NCBI RefSeq assembly: GCF_009177065.1
Contig: NZ_WEZF01000003.1
Span: 339,948-403,947 of the forward strand
Source: Tautonia marina
Lineage (GTDB): Bacteria > Planctomycetota > Planctomycetia > Isosphaerales > Isosphaeraceae
Length of the DNA stretch: 64,000 bases
Reading direction: 5' to 3'
Shown piece after piece: positions 61,270 to 64,000 of the stretch. The position numbers were made by a program, and so were the translations under genes. The notes beneath the pieces are model-generated. The model was not told the origin of the DNA, ran no database searches, and saw nothing but the letters and a program-made list of their open reading frames with translations. Each line of letters begins with the position of its first letter. Position 1 is the first letter of the stretch.

Positions 61270-62337
61270 ATGGAAGATCCAAGACGATCTTGTGAGGGCT
61301 TTGGGATCCCGGAAGGGATTCGCCGTCCTGCGCAGTCGATCGGGAGAACGGGGCGAATCAGGCTTCTGACGAACGGTTGGCTGATGTCGGGGATGACCAG
61401 CCTGGTCGTTCTGTTCGTCATGACCGGAGAACGCTCTGGCCCATCTTTGAAGAATGTCCGGTCCCTGAAGGCGCCGTCCACTCCGATCCAGTCGCTCTGC
61501 TTCTCTCCAGTGGCATTGAAGATCGCCTCGTGCGATACGAGTGGCCGGTTGACGCTCTGGGAGCTTCCGGAGGATCGCCCCTGGGATGAGTGGGGGGGAA
61601 GGGACCAGAAGATCAAATGTGTGGCCTTCTCGCCGAATCGGGACCTCATGGCCTGGGGAACCTGGGACGGTCGCATCGTGTTCTGGAACCTGAAGACTCG
61701 GACGCGGACACGAACCCTGCATGATCGGGAGGCGTCGATCTCGGTTCTCGAATTCTCGCCTGACGGCAAGACGCTGGTCTCAGCAGATGTCACGGGAAGC
61801 CTCTCACTGTGGAATGTGGCGTCGGGACAGTTGCGTAAGGTTCACGAAACACGATTCCGAATGATTACGGCCCTCGACGTGTCGTCCGATTCCCGATCGG
61901 TGACGGCGGCGGGACTCGACTCCCAGGGGGGAAGGCTCCTGGTCTTCGACCTTCCGAGCGGCGAGCCCCGGCAGCAGTTGCGCTTGGCTCCGCGCAGTAT
62001 TGTTCGAACCCTGGAGTTTCTGCCCGGCGATGATCAGGTGCTCTGGCTGGATGTCGGATACCAACAGCTCCGAAGGTGGGCGTTGAACCAGGAGGAATCG
62101 GAGGTCCTGCTCGACGAGCATCATCGGCTGACCTCGTTCGCACTTTCTCCCGATGGGACAACGGTTGCCGTGGGAACCTCGGAGGGAGAGGTCAACCTGA
62201 GAGCCTGGAAAACACTTCAGGTAACTCACCGGTTCAAGAAGCAGCCGAACCCAATCCAAGCCCTCGATTTTAGTCACGATGGGAGATTTGTCGCTGTGGG
62301 TGGGCTTCTCTCCGGGCTGATTGTCTGGAACCCCTGA
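61270..62337 (+). CDS. membrane-anchored WD40-like repeat protein
   Basis: A 355-residue protein. A single hydrophobic segment (about residues 38-53, MSGMTSLVVLFVMTG) near the N-terminus would anchor or export it. The rest consists of about six WD40-type repeats with the usual ends (SGRLTLWELPED, DGRIVFWNLKT, TGSLSLWNVASGQL) and starts (IKCVAFSPNRDLMAWG, ISVLEFSPDGKTLVSA, IQALDFSHDGRFVAVG). AAAGGAG five bases before ATG 61270 favours this start over GTG 61264. WD40 propellers act as protein-binding platforms. The partner is unknown. Confidence 0.85.
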   Translation: MEDPRRSCEGFGIPEGIRRPAQSIGRTGRIRLLTNGWLMSGMTSLVVLFVMTGERSGPSLKNVRSLKAPSTPIQSLCFSPVALKIASCDTSGRLTLWELPEDRPWDEWGGRDQKIKCVAFSPNRDLMAWGTWDGRIVFWNLKTRTRTRTLHDREASISVLEFSPDGKTLVSADVTGSLSLWNVASGQLRKVHETRFRMITALDVSSDSRSVTAAGLDSQGGRLLVFDLPSGEPRQQLRLAPRSIVRTLEFLPGDDQVLWLDVGYQQLRRWALNQEESEVLLDEHHRLTSFALSPDGTTVAVGTSEGEVNLRAWKTLQVTHRFKKQPNPIQALDFSHDGRFVAVGGLLSGLIVWNP

Positions 62338-62381
62338 GGAAGCACGGCGGCACAATCGCAAGACGGCGCATCGCAGCGTGG

Positions 62382-63986
62382 TCAGCGGCGACGAACCGGC
62401 CGGGGCGAAGGAGGCCCGGCCGGGTGGTTCTCACCGCGAGCGTCCCACCTTGCCGGCGGTTCGACCGGCGGATCGCCGGGGAGTCGAGGGGTTGGCAAGG
62501 GGTCGGTGCGCTGAGGTGGGCGGTCAACACCCCAGGAGAGAGATCGCGTTAAGTCTCTTGAATCATGAGAGTTACAGCACGGACCCTCCCGAGGGTTCGC
62601 GGATAAAATGGGTTCGCTCCGTCGGGACGATTCGGGAGATGTCGTTGGAATCGGGGCCGATTCGATCGAGGGCGATGTGGCGCGGGAGTCGGCGACCATT
62701 GAACCAAGCGTGAGAGATGCGTTGCGGGGTGGCTCGACCTGCGATCCAGGCACGAAGGCACTGGGAGCGGAAGAGAGCGTAAACTCCGCGTAAGGAAACG
62801 TTGTGGCAATGCTTTCGTGAAAGTGCCGTTCTGCAGTGTCGGAGGGGGGTTCTGCTGGTGCGTCGCAGTATGTTGGGGCGTCGGCCCCCTCACCCGGCCT
62901 GCGGCCACCCTCTCCCCCGCACCCGGGGGCGAGGGTTGGGGAGGTGTGGGCCTCGGTGGAGGGGACGGGGAGGCGGGTGAAGCCGGGGGGGGCGGGGGCG
63001 CTGTCGGCTTCACGCCACCAGCCGCCGCCGACGGGGGCGCGGGGGGTGTCGCACTGGCGGGCTTCCTTGGCGATGGCCAGCAGTTCGCGGCGGCGGCGGT
63101 CGCGGAGGTTCAGATAGAGCCGCACGGCGGCGTTGCAGGAGCGGTCGGCGTCGCGAGCGTAGCGGTGGCGGAGCTGGCCGTCGGGGGAGGTGTCGGCGGC
63201 GGAGGAACGAATCAGCAGGGCGTGGGATTCGGGGCCTTCGACCGCGTTCCAGGCCTCGGCGCGGAGGGATTCGAGCCGGGCGATTTGCGCGGCGATCGCG
63301 GCGCGGAGGGAGGCGCGGGCGGCGGCGGGATCGGGGGGCAGGGGGGGATCGTCGGCCCGAGGCGGCAGCGGGGCGAGCCGGTCGGGGGTGATCGCCGAGG
63401 CGAGCCGCCAGAACTGGCGGACGGGGGCTTCGGCGTCGGGGCCGGGGTGTTCGGCGGGCAGGCCGAGCAGGAGCTGGGCGCGGAGCAGGGTTGTCTGCGT
63501 CCAGGCGGTGCCGAGCCGCAAGGGGGCGTCGAGCTGTTCCCACTGGCGGATGAGCCAGTCGCAGCCGAAGGCGGAGGCTTCGAGATCGGCGACGGTGCCG
63601 ACCGGGTCGCGGGCGAGGTCCTGAGCCTTGCGTCGGGCGCGGGCCTGGCGGCGGCGTTCCCAGGTCTGGACGGCGTCGCGGGCCGACTCGGCGCGGGTCG
63701 ATTCGCGGGCCGCGTCGAGGCGGTCGAGGGTGACCGAGGCGACGGCGGCGCGTCGGACGAGGTGTTCCTCGACGACGTTGTCGGGTCCGGTCTCATGGTT
63801 CCAGCGGTCGAGGGCCTGGTCAAGATCGGCGCCGAGGTCGTCGGGCAGGACGACGCGGGCGGCCAGGCCGTGGGTCAGGCCGTTGCGTCGCGAGCGGTCC
63901 TTGCCTTCGGGGGTCTTCGGGCCGGTCGATTTCCGGGCGTTGCGGCGGTTGGCGTCGAGCTGTCGGGGCGAAAGGGGCTTGGCCAT
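62382..63986 (-). CDS. planctomycete family protein with KSTGPKTPEGK N-terminal module
   Basis: A 534-residue protein. The N-terminus RQLDANRRNARKSTGPKTPEGK followed by RNGLTHGLAA is a module seen in many multi-copy planctomycete proteins. The middle (about 50-320) is helical and very rich in Ala and Arg, with several WERRRQARARRKA-like segments. From about residue 345 the sequence becomes low-complexity Pro/Ser, and part of it is encoded by a REP-like palindrome at 62886-62945. The C-terminal third may therefore be poorly conserved or only open by chance. No enzyme motif is visible; nucleic-acid binding is possible from the basic character. Confidence 0.75.
   Translation of the reverse strand: MAKPLSPRQLDANRRNARKSTGPKTPEGKDRSRRNGLTHGLAARVVLPDDLGADLDQALDRWNHETGPDNVVEEHLVRRAAVASVTLDRLDAARESTRAESARDAVQTWERRRQARARRKAQDLARDPVGTVADLEASAFGCDWLIRQWEQLDAPLRLGTAWTQTTLLRAQLLLGLPAEHPGPDAEAPVRQFWRLASAITPDRLAPLPPRADDPPLPPDPAAARASLRAAIAAQIARLESLRAEAWNAVEGPESHALLIRSSAADTSPDGQLRHRYARDADRSCNAAVRLYLNLRDRRRRELLAIAKEARQCDTPRAPVGGGWWREADSAPAPPGFTRLPVPSTEAHTSPTLAPGCGGEGGRRPGEGADAPTYCDAPAEPPSDTAERHFHESIATTFPYAEFTLSSAPSAFVPGSQVEPPRNASLTLGSMVADSRATSPSIESAPIPTTSPESSRRSEPILSANPREGPCCNSHDSRDLTRSLSWGVDRPPQRTDPLPTPRLPGDPPVEPPARWDARGENHPAGPPSPRPVRRR
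62886..62945. repeat. REP-like palindromic element inside a coding region
   Basis: Contains a 12-base stem CCCTCTCCCCCG (62908-62919) with CGGGGGCGAGGG (62924-62935), one G-T pair, and a four-base loop. It is preceded by CCCTCACCCGGCCTGCGGCC and followed by TTGGGGAGG. This composition is typical of dispersed high-GC repetitive palindromes in bacterial genomes. Only one copy is in the window. Confidence 0.55.
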
Positions 63987-64000
63987 GATCGGAGGGTCCA

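Noticed and set aside
60917..61282. A 121-residue minus-strand frame in the spacer
   Set aside because: Basic, low-complexity, no ribosome site; it spans the inverted repeats and T run.

Overview
The window looks like a chromosomal segment of a high-GC planctomycete, most plausibly from the Isosphaeraceae/Tautonia-like group. The lineage rests on family content: a PVC-type membrane dehydrogenase with a C-terminal heme domain, a surface protein with an LEPR-XLL-like N-terminus, MoxR/DUF58/von Willebrand gene sets, an FG-GAP/ASPIC-UnbV protein paired with a multiheme cytochrome, an AroD-AroE fusion, and a protein with the KSTGPKTPEGK N-terminal module. No rRNA, tRNA, CRISPR array, insertion sequence, integrase or phage gene was recognised, so this reads as ordinary chromosome.

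Layout. 1-6.1 kb: four glycosyltransferases surrounding a secreted collagen-like protein, probably an exopolysaccharide or surface-glycan locus. 6.3-11.2 kb: a MoxR ATPase - DUF58 - transglutaminase operon. 11.2-13.4 kb: a divergent YchF-type GTPase, a secreted DUF1080-like protein and a small secreted protein. 13.8-17.4 kb: a Prc-like S41 protease, a strong terminator, then a secreted thioredoxin-like gene interrupted by an in-frame TGA that I interpret as selenocysteine. 17.5-22.6 kb (minus): PVC dehydrogenase/cytochrome and an ABC-2 permease. 22.9-28.5 kb: a small secreted protein, a five-heme membrane cytochrome with TPRs, and its translationally coupled FG-GAP lipoprotein. 28.6-33.8 kb: aminotransferase, isochorismatase-fold hydrolase, a PAS-GAF-REC regulator and a metallophosphoesterase. 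33.8-42.6 kb (minus): a second MoxR/DUF58/VWA operon and an NHL-repeat protein. 42.7-49.4 kb: Rieske protein, MBL-fold hydrolase, PfkB-like kinase, an unknown membrane protein, pdxA with a small lipoprotein, and a DUF2254 membrane protein. 49.8-57.2 kb: radical SAM protein, Uma2 nuclease, an unknown protein and two large GT-C-like membrane proteins. 57.2-64 kb: aroDE fusion, mutL, a WD40-like protein and a planctomycete family protein carrying a REP-like palindrome.

The most notable object is the candidate selenoprotein at 16165-17436. Reading is continuous in one frame across a single TGA, the motif is Gly-Cys-Thr-[TGA]-Asn-Asn in a thioredoxin-like context, and a hairpin lies just downstream where a bacterial SECIS element would sit. 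The Sec insertion genes are not in this window and must be sought elsewhere in the genome. Other points of interest are a histidine-kinase-like regulator without phosphoacceptor His or ATPase domain, a glycosyltransferase lacking both EX7E glutamates, a PfkB-like protein with Glu at the usual catalytic Asp, and a palindromic three-half-site array upstream of the S41 protease.
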